Notes: generated by a model from the sequence alone, not told the origin. DNA of 13,118 nt from Candidatus Methanomarinus sp. HR1 (GCA_002926195.1 MZXQ01000093.1:7516-20633); one strand, 5' to 3'. Numbered from the stretch's first letter, positions 5,944 through 13,051 are shown. Numbers and translations: made by a program.

Positions 5944-6642
5944 TTAGCTGGAATTTTGTTCTTCTTCGGGTGTATTCTCTAAAATATCCATTGTGTACGT
6001 CTCGATCAATTGAACTTCTGTTAGTTCAGTATTTTTAAGAAGATCCTTTGACATTTGACCCCTTGAATACATCCACCGCTGATTAAGGCTATAATCTAAT
6101 GGTACCTGGACTTTTGCTATAGTACCGTCTATCTCAATATTCATCTCTTCTCCTGTATACAGCGTACTTAGACCTACGGCTTTGTCTTTTATATTTTCAA
6201 GTACATCATTGATCTTATAATCATAATATACGATTTTACCTGCCATCGGTGAATTGAAATCAACTCTTACATGACGCCCCATCACTCGTATCACAAGGCC
6301 GACACGCCCATCTATCTGTACCCTCATACCGTCATGTGGTTTTTGCTCGAATCGCTTGGCCGGGATGCTTTTGATCTGTAATGGGCTTTTTTCTCCAAAA
6401 CCTTTCTCAGGCGGGATCTCGATCGTACCTTCATAACCGACATCATGCTTCTTGATATCTTCCTCAAGACCTTCGATCGTCTGTTCAGCACCAATTATTA
6501 TTATATCACCGCCATATAAGGCATTTTCATTAAAAAGGTCATTAGCCTTAGCCAGTTCCTCATCAGTTGTATCAAAAATACTACCATCATCCAGTTTACC
6601 AGTATATGATAATTTAATAAAATCTCCTTCTTTTATCGTCAT
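5944..6642 (-). CDS. FKBP-type peptidyl-prolyl isomerase, archaeal long SlyD-like form
   Basis: This enzyme catalyses cis-trans isomerisation of prolyl bonds and acts as a chaperone in the cytoplasm. The 232-residue protein starts with the FKBP strands GDFIKLSYTGKLDDGSIFDTT. GGDIIIIGAEQTIEGLEEDI and the loop VGYEGTIEIPPEKGFGEK follow. It then shows the insert-in-flap chaperone domain (IPAKRF, DGMRVQIDG, VRVDFNSPMAGKIVYYDYKI). A C-terminal domain of about 80 residues, absent from bacterial SlyD, matches the archaeal long FKBPs of about 26 kDa. There is no signal peptide and no metal-binding His/Cys tail. The frame also opens at GTG 6660, but ATG 6642 has GTGATC just upstream and begins with the usual MTIKEGDFIKL, so I chose it. 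Divergent from RPA. Confidence 0.92.
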   Translation of the reverse strand: MTIKEGDFIKLSYTGKLDDGSIFDTTDEELAKANDLFNENALYGGDIIIIGAEQTIEGLEEDIKKHDVGYEGTIEIPPEKGFGEKSPLQIKSIPAKRFEQKPHDGMRVQIDGRVGLVIRVMGRHVRVDFNSPMAGKIVYYDYKINDVLENIKDKAVGLSTLYTGEEMNIEIDGTIAKVQVPLDYSLNQRWMYSRGQMSKDLLKNTELTEVQLIETYTMDILENTPEEEQNSS

Positions 6643-6660
6643 TGTGATCACGTCGTGCAC

Positions 6661-6820
6661 TTAAGATAACGGGATGGATAAAAAAGGTTTCCATATTTTA
6701 AATGTATAAGAAGTAAAAAATTTCTGTATTAATCATTGTCTATATGTAGAAAGGATTAAATCAATTGAATCCAATTAAATTTAATTTACACATATTAAAC
6801 TCATACAACCGTGAATACCT
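6661..6820. promoter_or_regulatory. Divergent promoter region of FKBP and RPA genes
   Basis: A very AT-rich spacer of about 160 bases. It holds a 14-base palindrome aattaaatttaatt (6773-6786), positioned so that a TATA there would start RPA transcription near 6806, about 15 bases before the ATG. ggattaaatc...gaatcc lies just upstream. In DNA this AT-rich such symmetry can be chance. Confidence 0.35.
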
Positions 6821-7945
6821 ATGGATAAAACAACAGCAATATATGAAAAATTAAAAGGCAGGATGAGTCACGAAGAATTTTTAGTACTTGTGGAACAAAA
6901 GGAGAAATTGATGGGTGATCTTGCTGATCGGGAGTCGGCTGCTATGCTGGTAGCCTGTGATCTTGGAGTTAATAATGATGAGATGAAAATCGATAAAGTC
7001 ACATCAGATATTTCAAATGTTACTGTAATAGGTAAGGTGATCACATGTTCTGATGTAAGGACATTTGCCCGTGATGATGGTTCTGCCGGTAGTGTAGCTA
7101 ATCTTACCATAGCAGATGATACAGGGTCTATTAGAGTGGTTTTATGGGACCAGGCGGCTGATCTGGTCAAAGTGGGAGAAATAGGTTTCAAGGATTCCAT
7201 TCAGGTTTCCGGTTTTGTAAAAGAAGGGCGTAATGGTCTTGAAATAAGTATTGGACGAGGAGGTAGCGTGGATAAGGTTGCTCTGAATGAAGAGATACAG
7301 GTACGTATTGAGCCCTATAAGATCAGCGAGATACACTCAGGAATGAGTGATATCCATATAGTAGGGAAGGTACTGGAGATTTCCGATATCAGGACATTCC
7401 AGCGTAAAGACGCAACAACAGGTAGGGTAAGGAATATTACACTGGGCGATGCTACAGGTAAGATCAGGGTGACTGTATGGGATGATAAGATAGATAAACT
7501 GGATCAAATTGCATTGAATGATAATATTGAGATAGCAGGAGCTTATGCAAGAGAAAATACTTTCAGTAACCAGGTAGAGATCAATACAGGCTTTAATACT
7601 TCCATTCGAAAGAGCAATATAGTGGTCGAATATGAGGAAAAGATCACACCCATTGCAGATATCGTACCCAATGAGTCATATAGCGTATCAGGCTATATTA
7701 CCGGACTGGATGAAATAAAAGAATTCCAGCGCAAGGACGGGGTAACAGGCAGGGTAGTGAATATACATATCTCTGATGATACTGGCAGAATACGGACATC
7801 ATTGTGGGACAACCAGACCGATATCATTAGTGAGATCGATATCGGAACCAAATTGATGATAACTGATTGTTATGCTAAACCGGGATGGAACAACGAAGTT
7901 GAATTGAGTGTCGGAGAACGCAGTACTATTACTGTATTAAAATAA
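6821..7945 (+). CDS. Replication protein A, three-OB-fold archaeal single-stranded DNA-binding protein
   Basis: This protein protects single-stranded DNA in replication, repair and recombination. The 374 residues comprise a helical N-terminus (about 1-50, including YEKLKGRMSHEEFLVLVEQK) and three tandem OB folds at about 65-155, 165-260 and 275-372. Each fold repeats the same pattern: a VxGKV strand, a DxRTFxRKD loop, GRVxNxxxxDxTGxIRxxxWD. The three copies read RTFARDDGSAG, RTFQRKDATTG and KEFQRKDGVTG, so they arose by internal duplication. There is no C-terminal zinc finger, unlike the two-OB archaeal RPA subunits, so partners may be encoded elsewhere. The ATG at 6821 has no strong ribosome site. 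A strong hairpin follows the stop by 4 bases. Confidence 0.9.
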   Translation: MDKTTAIYEKLKGRMSHEEFLVLVEQKEKLMGDLADRESAAMLVACDLGVNNDEMKIDKVTSDISNVTVIGKVITCSDVRTFARDDGSAGSVANLTIADDTGSIRVVLWDQAADLVKVGEIGFKDSIQVSGFVKEGRNGLEISIGRGGSVDKVALNEEIQVRIEPYKISEIHSGMSDIHIVGKVLEISDIRTFQRKDATTGRVRNITLGDATGKIRVTVWDDKIDKLDQIALNDNIEIAGAYARENTFSNQVEINTGFNTSIRKSNIVVEYEEKITPIADIVPNESYSVSGYITGLDEIKEFQRKDGVTGRVVNIHISDDTGRIRTSLWDNQTDIISEIDIGTKLMITDCYAKPGWNNEVELSVGERSTITVLK

Positions 7946-7949
7946 GAAC

Positions 7950-7974
7950 AAAATCCTCCCTTCGGTCGGATTTT
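7950..7974. terminator. Terminator hairpin after RPA (copy 1 of an identical pair)
   Basis: aaaatcc (7950-7956) and ggatttt (7968-7974) form a 7-bp stem around tcccttcggtc, which can add two CC/GG pairs. The same 25 bases recur exactly at 12398-12422 after the transporter operon. The A-arm and T-arm make it work in either direction. Confidence 0.65.
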
Positions 7975-7980
7975 CGATAT

Positions 7981-7997
7981 ATCAAGTTATACTTGAT
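7981..7997. terminator. Second hairpin downstream of RPA, facing the minus-strand gene
   Basis: atcaagt (7981-7987), tat, acttgat (7991-7997) form a perfect 7-bp stem between the convergent RPA and Lys-tailed membrane-protein genes. The string gaacaaaatcct that precedes the first hairpin occurs again at about 8004 without its partner arm. Confidence 0.4.
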
Positions 7998-8039
7998 GTA
8001 CTAGAACAAAATCCTTAACCGATCAAAAATGCAATAAAA

Positions 8040-8420
8040 TTATACCTTTGATTTTTTGGCTTTTTTCAATTTCTTCTTTGTCATTTTTGTTCTAAATTCG
8101 CTGACTTCTTCTACAGCTTCTTCTTTTTGTTCTCTGTATAACAACAGACAGGCCACAAGACCGAACACTACTATGAAAAGAATAGCATAGAACTGATAAA
8201 GAGTTAGTGGGGCAAATAGCTGATTTTTCATTTCAATTTCTTCCCAGAATAACACTACCAATCGTAATTTTGATAGTAGATCAATACTCTCTATTCCCTG
8301 CATTCTGTACAACATATCAATAAAATAAATAATAAGAGTTGATATGATCGCAATAATAAATGAGAATGTAAGTGCAAGTAATGTCTGCTGTGAGTTATTA
8401 GTCTGTATCTGGGAGTTCAT
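8040..8420 (-). CDS. Two-TM membrane protein with a Lys-rich tail
   Basis: This 126-residue protein has no recognised family. Two membrane helices (about residues 14-36 and 70-94) flank a loop of about 35 residues. The C-terminus is cytoplasmic by charge: an acidic EEAVEEVSEF followed by TKMTKKKLKKAKKSKV. A tail this basic could contact RNA, ribosomes or acidic lipids, but that is a guess. It starts 14 bases after the zinc-ribbon gene, with GAGG about 10 bases upstream, so the two are one operon. Confidence 0.7.
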   Translation of the reverse strand: MNSQIQTNNSQQTLLALTFSFIIAIISTLIIYFIDMLYRMQGIESIDLLSKLRLVVLFWEEIEMKNQLFAPLTLYQFYAILFIVVFGLVACLLLYREQKEEAVEEVSEFRTKMTKKKLKKAKKSKV

Positions 8421-8434
8421 TGTTTCTTTGCCTC

Positions 8435-8650
8435 TTATAATTTTTCTTCCTCGATTATGAATGAACCTATATAGTCACAATCCTTACATTGATACTGTAC
8501 TCCAAGCTTTAAACCCATATAATAAGTTACATTATTAGAGCCGCATTGTGGACAAATAAGTAATTTTCCGGTTCTTTCGAGGTTATGTTCCTGAATTTTA
8601 GTTTCTAATTCTTCAAAACTTTCTGGATTATTTGAAATTGGCTTAACCAT
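8435..8650 (-). CDS. Small zinc-ribbon protein
   Basis: This 71-residue protein has a predicted helix at about 9-24 and a zinc ribbon: C33-P-Q-C36 and C55-K-D-C58, with two short strands between (NNVTYYMGLKLGVQYQ). It belongs to the type of small archaeal ribbon found beside transcription or membrane genes; no specific function can be read from it. GAGGA lies 11 bases before the ATG, and a TATA-like tttatattata stands at about 8671-8681. The gene may therefore have its own promoter in the 51-base gap after the marker 9 gene. Confidence 0.7.
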   Translation of the reverse strand: MVKPISNNPESFEELETKIQEHNLERTGKLLICPQCGSNNVTYYMGLKLGVQYQCKDCDYIGSFIIEEEKL

Positions 8651-8701
8651 TACAGTATAATTCCTCGATATAATATAAATTATTTTGTATTACAACAATC
8701 A

Positions 8702-9838
8702 CTATTTTTTTCTACGGGCCAGTATCTCTTGTGCCATCCACTTCTTCAATTGCATAAATTTTACATCTGAAAGCCCAACCACTTCAAGTACGCCATCACG
8801 CAAGAAGCAGGGTTTAGTAATCTTACAGCACCAGGCCATGCTACCAAAACATGTGCTTTCACCGTATTCAAGTAGTGTGCCTTCAACAAGTTCCAGTTTC
8901 AGTCTGGTAAACTCTTGAGCCGTCATTCCTATCTGTTCAAGGGCATTATGAACAGCGCAAGGTTTTACCGGAAGACAGCAAAATGCCAGTGCCCTTAAAT
9001 CTCCACCGCCACAGATATGTTTCGGTGAATTATACCACCCGGTATTTATCTGATATAATGTGATCTGGTCTACTATATTTCGTAATGTATCAGGATCTTT
9101 TAACACAGCTCTGGCACAGGAGACCATATCAGCTCCTCTTGAGAACATGGACTTTGCAGAAGAAATGTCTACTACGGAGTTGTTGCCTATAATGAATAAT
9201 GAAGTATTGTTCCTGATCTTTCTGATAATATTAACATCAGCACCATGTTTGCCCATGGCATCAATATGAATAATATGAGCGCCGGATTGTTCAATTATCT
9301 GGGCTATAGTAAGATCGTTCACTACATTGGCCCTGATCTTGACAGACACCACTGCTCCGGTACTCCTGACGGCCTGGATGATCTCATTTAGTGTATCAGG
9401 GTGCATTAGCAGGGATTGCCCGGCACCTAATTCTACTATTTCATCCTGGCGGCAGTGTGCATTTATCTCTATACCAGCCCCTTTTTTTTTTGCAACACGG
9501 GCTGCTTCAACATAAGCGTCTATATTCGCTGCCCTTACATTTACCATAACACAACACCCATTAGGGCTATTATTTATGTTATCCAGTTCATGGTTCAAAA
9601 ATTCCATAGGCTCATCAGTCACGAATTCAGTACGACCGCGCTGAGCAATTCTTTTTGCTGCCTCATTAGTCTTACTATCAAGATTATAGCCCCCCAGTAT
9701 CACCATTCCGGCATGATCCGTGAACTGTCTGGCAAACTGGCTATCGGTTATACCAGCCATAGGGGCAAGTGCAATAGGATTGTTAGGGGTAAGATATCCT
9801 ATTTTTAGATCAAAAGGTGGTATTACATCTGTTTCCAA
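8702..9838 (-). CDS. Dus-like flavin TIM-barrel protein fused to methanogenesis marker 9 domain
   Basis: This 378-residue protein is of a kind restricted to methanogens and their relatives; its reaction is not known. The N-terminal 270 residues resemble tRNA-dihydrouridine synthase/dihydroorotate dehydrogenase barrels: APMAGITDSQFARQF at 25-39, IEINAHCRQDEI where Dus enzymes have the catalytic NxxCP, VSVKIRANV, and IIGNNSVVDISSAKSMFSRGADMVSCAR at the phosphate site. The C-terminal 100 residues are the marker 9 domain, rich in cysteine: CCLPVKPC at 287-294 and CCKITKPC at 337-344, plus HICGGGD and STCFG. These suggest a metal or iron-sulfur site. The start codon is TTG 9838, supported by GAGG about 8 bases upstream; no ATG or GTG lies closer to the domain start. 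It leads a minus-strand cluster with the zinc-ribbon and Lys-tailed genes. Confidence 0.85.
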   Translation of the reverse strand: METDVIPPFDLKIGYLTPNNPIALAPMAGITDSQFARQFTDHAGMVILGGYNLDSKTNEAAKRIAQRGRTEFVTDEPMEFLNHELDNINNSPNGCCVMVNVRAANIDAYVEAARVAKKKGAGIEINAHCRQDEIVELGAGQSLLMHPDTLNEIIQAVRSTGAVVSVKIRANVVNDLTIAQIIEQSGAHIIHIDAMGKHGADVNIIRKIRNNTSLFIIGNNSVVDISSAKSMFSRGADMVSCARAVLKDPDTLRNIVDQITLYQINTGWYNSPKHICGGGDLRALAFCCLPVKPCAVHNALEQIGMTAQEFTRLKLELVEGTLLEYGESTCFGSMAWCCKITKPCFLRDGVLEVVGLSDVKFMQLKKWMAQEILARRKK

Positions 9839-9902
9839 TGGTACTTCCTCAATGGTAATTATGATTTATTGTTTTTTTCTTTAGAGGTCTTCCTCATTGC
9901 TT

Positions 9903-9975
9903 AAACTATAAAAGTTTTACTAGAATAAAATCACATTTTGAGCGAACTATTAATTATCATGCATACAATAGAGGT
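9903..9975 (+). promoter_or_regulatory. Promoter and ribosome site of the metal transporter operon
   Basis: A TATA-like ctataaaag (about 9906-9914) sits inside a small inverted repeat, aaact (9903-9907) and agttt (9913-9917), which could be an operator for a metal-responsive repressor. GAGGT at 9971-9975 is a good ribosome site 6 bases before the ATG at 9982. The operator idea is a guess from symmetry alone. Confidence 0.4.
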
Positions 9976-9981
9976 TTTATC

Positions 9982-10833
9982 ATGAACAATAGAGTATTAA
10001 TTATTATACTTCTTGGTGCAGTCATTACGTTTTCTGCATGTATCAACAATACACAAGAACAGCCATCAGGTGAAGAACAATTAATAGTGATTGTCAGTAT
10101 TTTACCCCAGGCTGATTTTGTCGAACAGATAGGAGGCAATAAGACGAAGGCTATTGTGATGATCCCACCCGGAGCAAGCCCGATAACATATGAACCAACT
10201 GCAAATCAGCTTATGGAATTGAGTGATGCAAAAATATATGCAGCATTGGGATCAGGTCTTCCTTTTGAGAAGGTCTGGCTGGATAAGATAAGATCAGTTA
10301 ATAAAGATATGCTTATTGTAAATACCTCACACGGTGTTGATATTATTCCAAAGGATCCGCATATATGGCTATCACCGCGATCTGTTAAGATCCAGGTGGA
10401 AAATATTTATCAGGGTCTTGTTCAGGTTGATCCTGGTAACAAGGATCTCTATTTTCAAAATAAAGAACAATTTCTTGAAGAATTGACAACTCTCGATATG
10501 CAGATTAATGAATCCCTGAGAGGATCGAATAATAGAAGTTTTATGGTGTTTCATCCGTCCTGGGAGTATTTTGCAAGGGATTATAATCTTACAATGATCT
10601 CTGTAGAGATAGAAGGGAAAGAACCAAGTGCTGGTGATATGGTAAATTTGATTGAGACGGCCATCCAGAATAACATTACAGTTATTTTTGTCCAGCCGCA
10701 GTTCAGCACTAATAGTGCGCAGGTAATAGCAGATGAGATCGGAGCCAGTGTTGTTCCGATCGATCCTCTGGGAAAAGATTATATTACTAATATGCAGATA
10801 GTAACTGATGCATTTACCAGTACATTGTTGTAA
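9982..10833 (+). CDS. znuA: Metal ABC transporter substrate-binding lipoprotein (ZnuA/cluster 9 family)
   Basis: This protein captures a divalent metal (zinc or manganese type) outside the membrane and hands it to the permease. The 283 residues start with a lipoprotein signal, lipobox FSAC with Cys20. Family marks are IVSILPQADFVEQIGG, SPITYEPTANQLMELSDAKIY, DPHIWLSPRSVKIQVENI, FHPSWEYFARDYNL and VPIDPLGKDYI. Three of the four usual metal ligands are visible: H127, H191 and D261. The first, normally the His of PHxYEP, is Ile68 here. There is no His-rich loop, which zinc-specific ZnuA proteins often have. Metal specificity cannot be assigned. It is the first gene of the three-gene operon; the ATPase starts 2 bases after its stop. 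Confidence 0.88.
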   Translation: MNNRVLIIILLGAVITFSACINNTQEQPSGEEQLIVIVSILPQADFVEQIGGNKTKAIVMIPPGASPITYEPTANQLMELSDAKIYAALGSGLPFEKVWLDKIRSVNKDMLIVNTSHGVDIIPKDPHIWLSPRSVKIQVENIYQGLVQVDPGNKDLYFQNKEQFLEELTTLDMQINESLRGSNNRSFMVFHPSWEYFARDYNLTMISVEIEGKEPSAGDMVNLIETAIQNNITVIFVQPQFSTNSAQVIADEIGASVVPIDPLGKDYITNMQIVTDAFTSTLL

Positions 10834-10835
10834 AT

Positions 10836-11588
10836 ATGAACAAAGAAGTGATCAATCTAAAGGATGTTTGGGTCCGGTATGAAGATATTACTGTACTTGA
10901 AGGAATAAATCTTGTTGTACAGCAGCATGATTTTTTAGGTCTTATAGGACCCAACGGTGGAGGAAAGAGTACACTGATAAAGGTTATCTTAGGTATGATA
11001 AAACCATGCCAGGGAACTGTTAGTGTCCTTGATGCACCTCCGAGAAAAAGTAGAAAATATATTGGATATGTTCCGCAATACAGTCTTTTTGATCTGAATT
11101 TTCCAATCACTGTATGGGAAGTGGGACTCATGGGAAGATTAGGCCATCGTGGTCTGTTCAGTCGATATAATAGTGAAGATAAACAGGCAGTTTATAAAGC
11201 TCTTGATACGGTTGAGATGCTTGAGTATAAGGATCGTCAGATCGGAAAATTGTCAGGAGGGCAAAGACAACGGGTTTTTATTGCAAGAGCACTTGCAGCA
11301 GATCCGAAATTACTTCTGCTGGATGAACCTGCATCAGGTATTGATACACATATGCAGACTGAATTCTATGAATTGCTGGAAAAATTAAAAAAATCTATGG
11401 CGATCGTTATGGTTTCACATGATATCTCAGCAATTTCCATGTATATGGATAAGATCGCCTGTTTGAACCGCAAACTGTATTATCATGATTCTAAAGAGCT
11501 AACATCAGATGACCTTGAGGCAACATACCAGTGCCCGGTCGAATTTATCGCTCACGGGGTTCCACATAGGGTATTGAAAAGTCATTAA
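10836..11588 (+). CDS. znuC: Metal ABC transporter ATP-binding protein (ZnuC family)
   Basis: This cytoplasmic ATPase drives metal import. The 250-residue protein has Walker A GPNGGGKST at 38-46, a Q-loop in IGYVPQYSLFD, the ABC signature LSGGQRQR at 139-146, Walker B LLLLDEP at 159-165, a D-loop SGID and a switch His in MVSHD. The sequence DLNFPITVWEVGLMGRLG is typical of the metal-importing (ZnuC/MntB) subgroup. It starts 2 bases after the binding-protein stop, so translation is probably coupled. Confidence 0.93.
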   Translation: MNKEVINLKDVWVRYEDITVLEGINLVVQQHDFLGLIGPNGGGKSTLIKVILGMIKPCQGTVSVLDAPPRKSRKYIGYVPQYSLFDLNFPITVWEVGLMGRLGHRGLFSRYNSEDKQAVYKALDTVEMLEYKDRQIGKLSGGQRQRVFIARALAADPKLLLLDEPASGIDTHMQTEFYELLEKLKKSMAIVMVSHDISAISMYMDKIACLNRKLYYHDSKELTSDDLEATYQCPVEFIAHGVPHRVLKSH

Positions 11589-11598
11589 AAGGTGTTAC

Positions 11599-12399
11599 AT
11601 GCTGGAAATACTGCATTATGAGATTATAAGAAATGCCATTATCATAGGTGTTCTTGCCAGTATTGCATGTGGTATTATCGGTGTTTATGTTGTGGTAAAG
11701 CGGATAGTTTTTATCAGTGGTGGAATTGCTCATGCCTCATTCGGAGGTGTAGGGCTTGGATACTATTTAGGGATCGATCCGATCCTTGGAGTGCTTCCTT
11801 TTAGTATTGTCTCGGCACTGAGTATGGGTCTGGTCAGCAGGCGCTCCAAACTTCCGGAGGATACTGCAATTGGGATTTTGTGGGCAATGGGTATGGCTAT
11901 CGGAATTATCCTTGTTAATCTGACACCTGGATATGCTCCGGACCTTATGACATATCTTTTCGGATCTATTTTGTTCGTATCTAACTCAGATATCATTTTA
12001 ATGTTAATCCTGGATGCAATTATTATCCTGATCGTACTGGTATTTTATAAGGAATTCATGGCATTGTGTTTTGATGAAGAATTTGCCGAAGTATCCGGAG
12101 TTCCTGTAGAAAGACTGTATCTTGTACTGCTGTGTCTTATAGCTTTGACTGTAGTAGTACTTATGCAGGTAGTAGGTATTATTATGGTCATTGCTTTATT
12201 AACGATCCCTGCGGCTTTCAGCAGGGAATTTACCAATGATATTAGAAAAATGATGGGGATTTCAATGATTTTTGGTGCTGTTTTTTGTATATTAGGGATA
12301 TCGCTGTCAATAGTATTTTTTGTACCGTCCGGTGCAACTATAATTCTATGTATGGCTGTGTTTTATTGTTTGTATCTTGGATTTAATTATATTAGATAA
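11599..12399 (+). CDS. znuB: Metal ABC transporter permease (ZnuB family)
   Basis: This integral membrane subunit forms the channel with the ATPase. The 266 residues are mostly hydrophobic, with about seven to nine membrane helices. ABC-3 family marks are VVVKRIVFISGGIAHASFGGVGLGYYLG near the N-terminus, SKLPEDTAIGILWAMGMAIGI in the middle, and EEFAEVSGVPVERL followed by MQVVGIIMVIALLTIPAAFSREFTN, which contains the ATPase-contacting loop. It begins 10 bases after the ATPase stop with AAGGTG as ribosome site. Its TAA is part of the downstream terminator stem, so the operon ends here. Confidence 0.93.
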   Translation: MLEILHYEIIRNAIIIGVLASIACGIIGVYVVVKRIVFISGGIAHASFGGVGLGYYLGIDPILGVLPFSIVSALSMGLVSRRSKLPEDTAIGILWAMGMAIGIILVNLTPGYAPDLMTYLFGSILFVSNSDIILMLILDAIIILIVLVFYKEFMALCFDEEFAEVSGVPVERLYLVLLCLIALTVVVLMQVVGIIMVIALLTIPAAFSREFTNDIRKMMGISMIFGAVFCILGISLSIVFFVPSGATIILCMAVFYCLYLGFNYIR

Positions 12400-12422
12400 A
12401 ATCCTCCCTTCGGTCGGATTTT
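12398..12422. terminator. Terminator hairpin after the transporter operon (copy 2)
   Basis: Identical over 25 bases to the hairpin at 7950-7974: aaaatcc (12398-12404) and ggatttt (12416-12422) around tcccttcggtc. The left arm begins within the permease stop codon. Confidence 0.65.
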
Positions 12423-12493
12423 ATTTAATATAATAAATCTACTTTCATGCCTTGTTGTGTAAGCTCCCATGCTTACTCTTAAGCCTCACTCAT

Positions 12494-12511
12494 GTCGGCC
12501 TGACGGCCGAC
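12494..12511. repeat. GC-rich perfect hairpin, copy-type A
   Basis: gtcggcc (12494-12500), loop tgac, ggccgac (12505-12511): a perfect 7-bp, GC-rich stem in otherwise AT-rich DNA, followed 10 bases later by another such stem. It may be an insertion-sequence end, a terminator remnant or a dispersed repeat. Confidence 0.55.
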
Positions 12512-12521
12512 TTTGGTCCGG

Positions 12522-12542
12522 ACACCGCCATTCGGGCGGTGT
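12522..12542. repeat. GC-rich perfect hairpin, copy-type B
   Basis: acaccgcc (12522-12529), loop attcg, ggcggtgt (12535-12542): a perfect 8-bp stem. The pair of stems forms an island of high GC about 50 bases long. Confidence 0.55.
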
Positions 12543-12684
12543 GGAATGCTTCATAGTAAAGATATCTATTTTTTATCACAGAGCTTGTGAAGAGGGTAAA
12601 GGTTTGCTTGTATTATTACTTTCACAGTGCTCTTAGTAATGTTATATTAATCACAAGTGTATTGATCTTTCTGGTTTTTGAAAA

Positions 12685-13017
12685 ATGATAAGAGAATTGA
12701 GTCGTGTAGGCATACTGTGTCATTACTTACCGACTATATGGTGTTTTCTCCAAAATATCGGGGGAAGATACTTCGAAGATTCTATGAATCTTCTTATCTT
12801 CAGTTCTTTTTAGAACTTCAGGACGTGAGATATAGCGATGCTTGCAAAGAGAATTAAAGGAAGGAGTAGTAGGATATTACGAAAGGAATTTCCTGAGCTT
12901 AAAGAATAGTGCAAGCAAAGTCTCTTGGCACCAAGTTGTTATCATGGAAGTGTTGATCATGGTTGGGAAGTTGTTGAAAAATATATTGCCGGACAAGAAA
13001 GAAAACCGAATGGCTGA
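12685..13017 (+). pseudogene. tnpA: Decayed IS200/IS605-type transposase TnpA
   Basis: TnpA of this family is a small Y1 HUH single-strand transposase of about 130-150 residues. Pieces are visible in two frames. MIRELSRVG starts at ATG 12685. After a one-base deletion near 12711 the frame changes to HTV...YMVFSPKYRGKIL, to about 12773. From 12829 the first frame resumes with DIAMLAKRIKGRSSRILRKEF, then ELKE, a TAG at about 12906 and CKQSLLAPSCYHGSVDHGW. VEKYIAGQERK follows, and a stop at 13015-13017. The catalytic-type Tyr of KYIAGQ survives. About 30 residues that should hold the HUH (DHVH) metal motif are missing, replaced by a hairpin-rich stretch (12764-12817). Two Trp positions appear mutated (one to TAG, one to Leu). 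It cannot encode an active enzyme. Confidence 0.8.
12764..12817. repeat. Two nested hairpins replacing the transposase core
   Basis: gaagatt(c) arms (12775-12782 and 12786-12793) with loop tat are extended by gaagata (12764-12770) and tatcttc (12795-12801) across a small bulge. A second stem, agttct/agaact (12802-12807 and 12812-12817), has a tttt loop. They lie exactly where the HUH-coding part of tnpA should be. Confidence 0.5.
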
Positions 13018-13031
13018 AGTTCATAAACAGG

Positions 13032-13051
13032 CCCTGGACTTAAGTCCGGGG
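13032..13051. repeat. Palindrome downstream of the transposase relic, possible element right end
   Basis: ggacttaagtcc (13036-13047) is a perfect 12-bp palindrome, extended by a T-G wobble and ccc/ggg to 20 bases. IS200/IS605 elements carry such subterminal hairpins near their right end, and this one begins 14 bases after the tnpA remnant. The cleavage site is not identified. Confidence 0.5.

Larger units (their letters stand above)
12423..12684. other. Gene-free stretch before the transposase relic
   Basis: No coding region is credible here. Apart from the two GC-rich hairpins listed separately, it contains a short tcaca...tgtga repeat (about 12575-12589) and AT-rich DNA. It may include the left end of the decayed insertion element, but no target duplication is visible. 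Confidence 0.5.

Noticed and set aside
6643..6660. GTG at 6660 as FKBP start
   Set aside because: ATG 6642 has a GTGAT ribosome site directly upstream and the normal family N-terminus.
6773..6786. 14-base AT palindrome before RPA as an operator
   Set aside because: In DNA consisting only of A and T such symmetry is frequent. It is kept only as part of the promoter region.
12904..12909. In-frame TAG in the transposase as a pyrrolysine codon
   Set aside because: The gene also has a frameshift and a large internal loss, and the position fits a Trp codon changed by one base. Decay is the simpler explanation.
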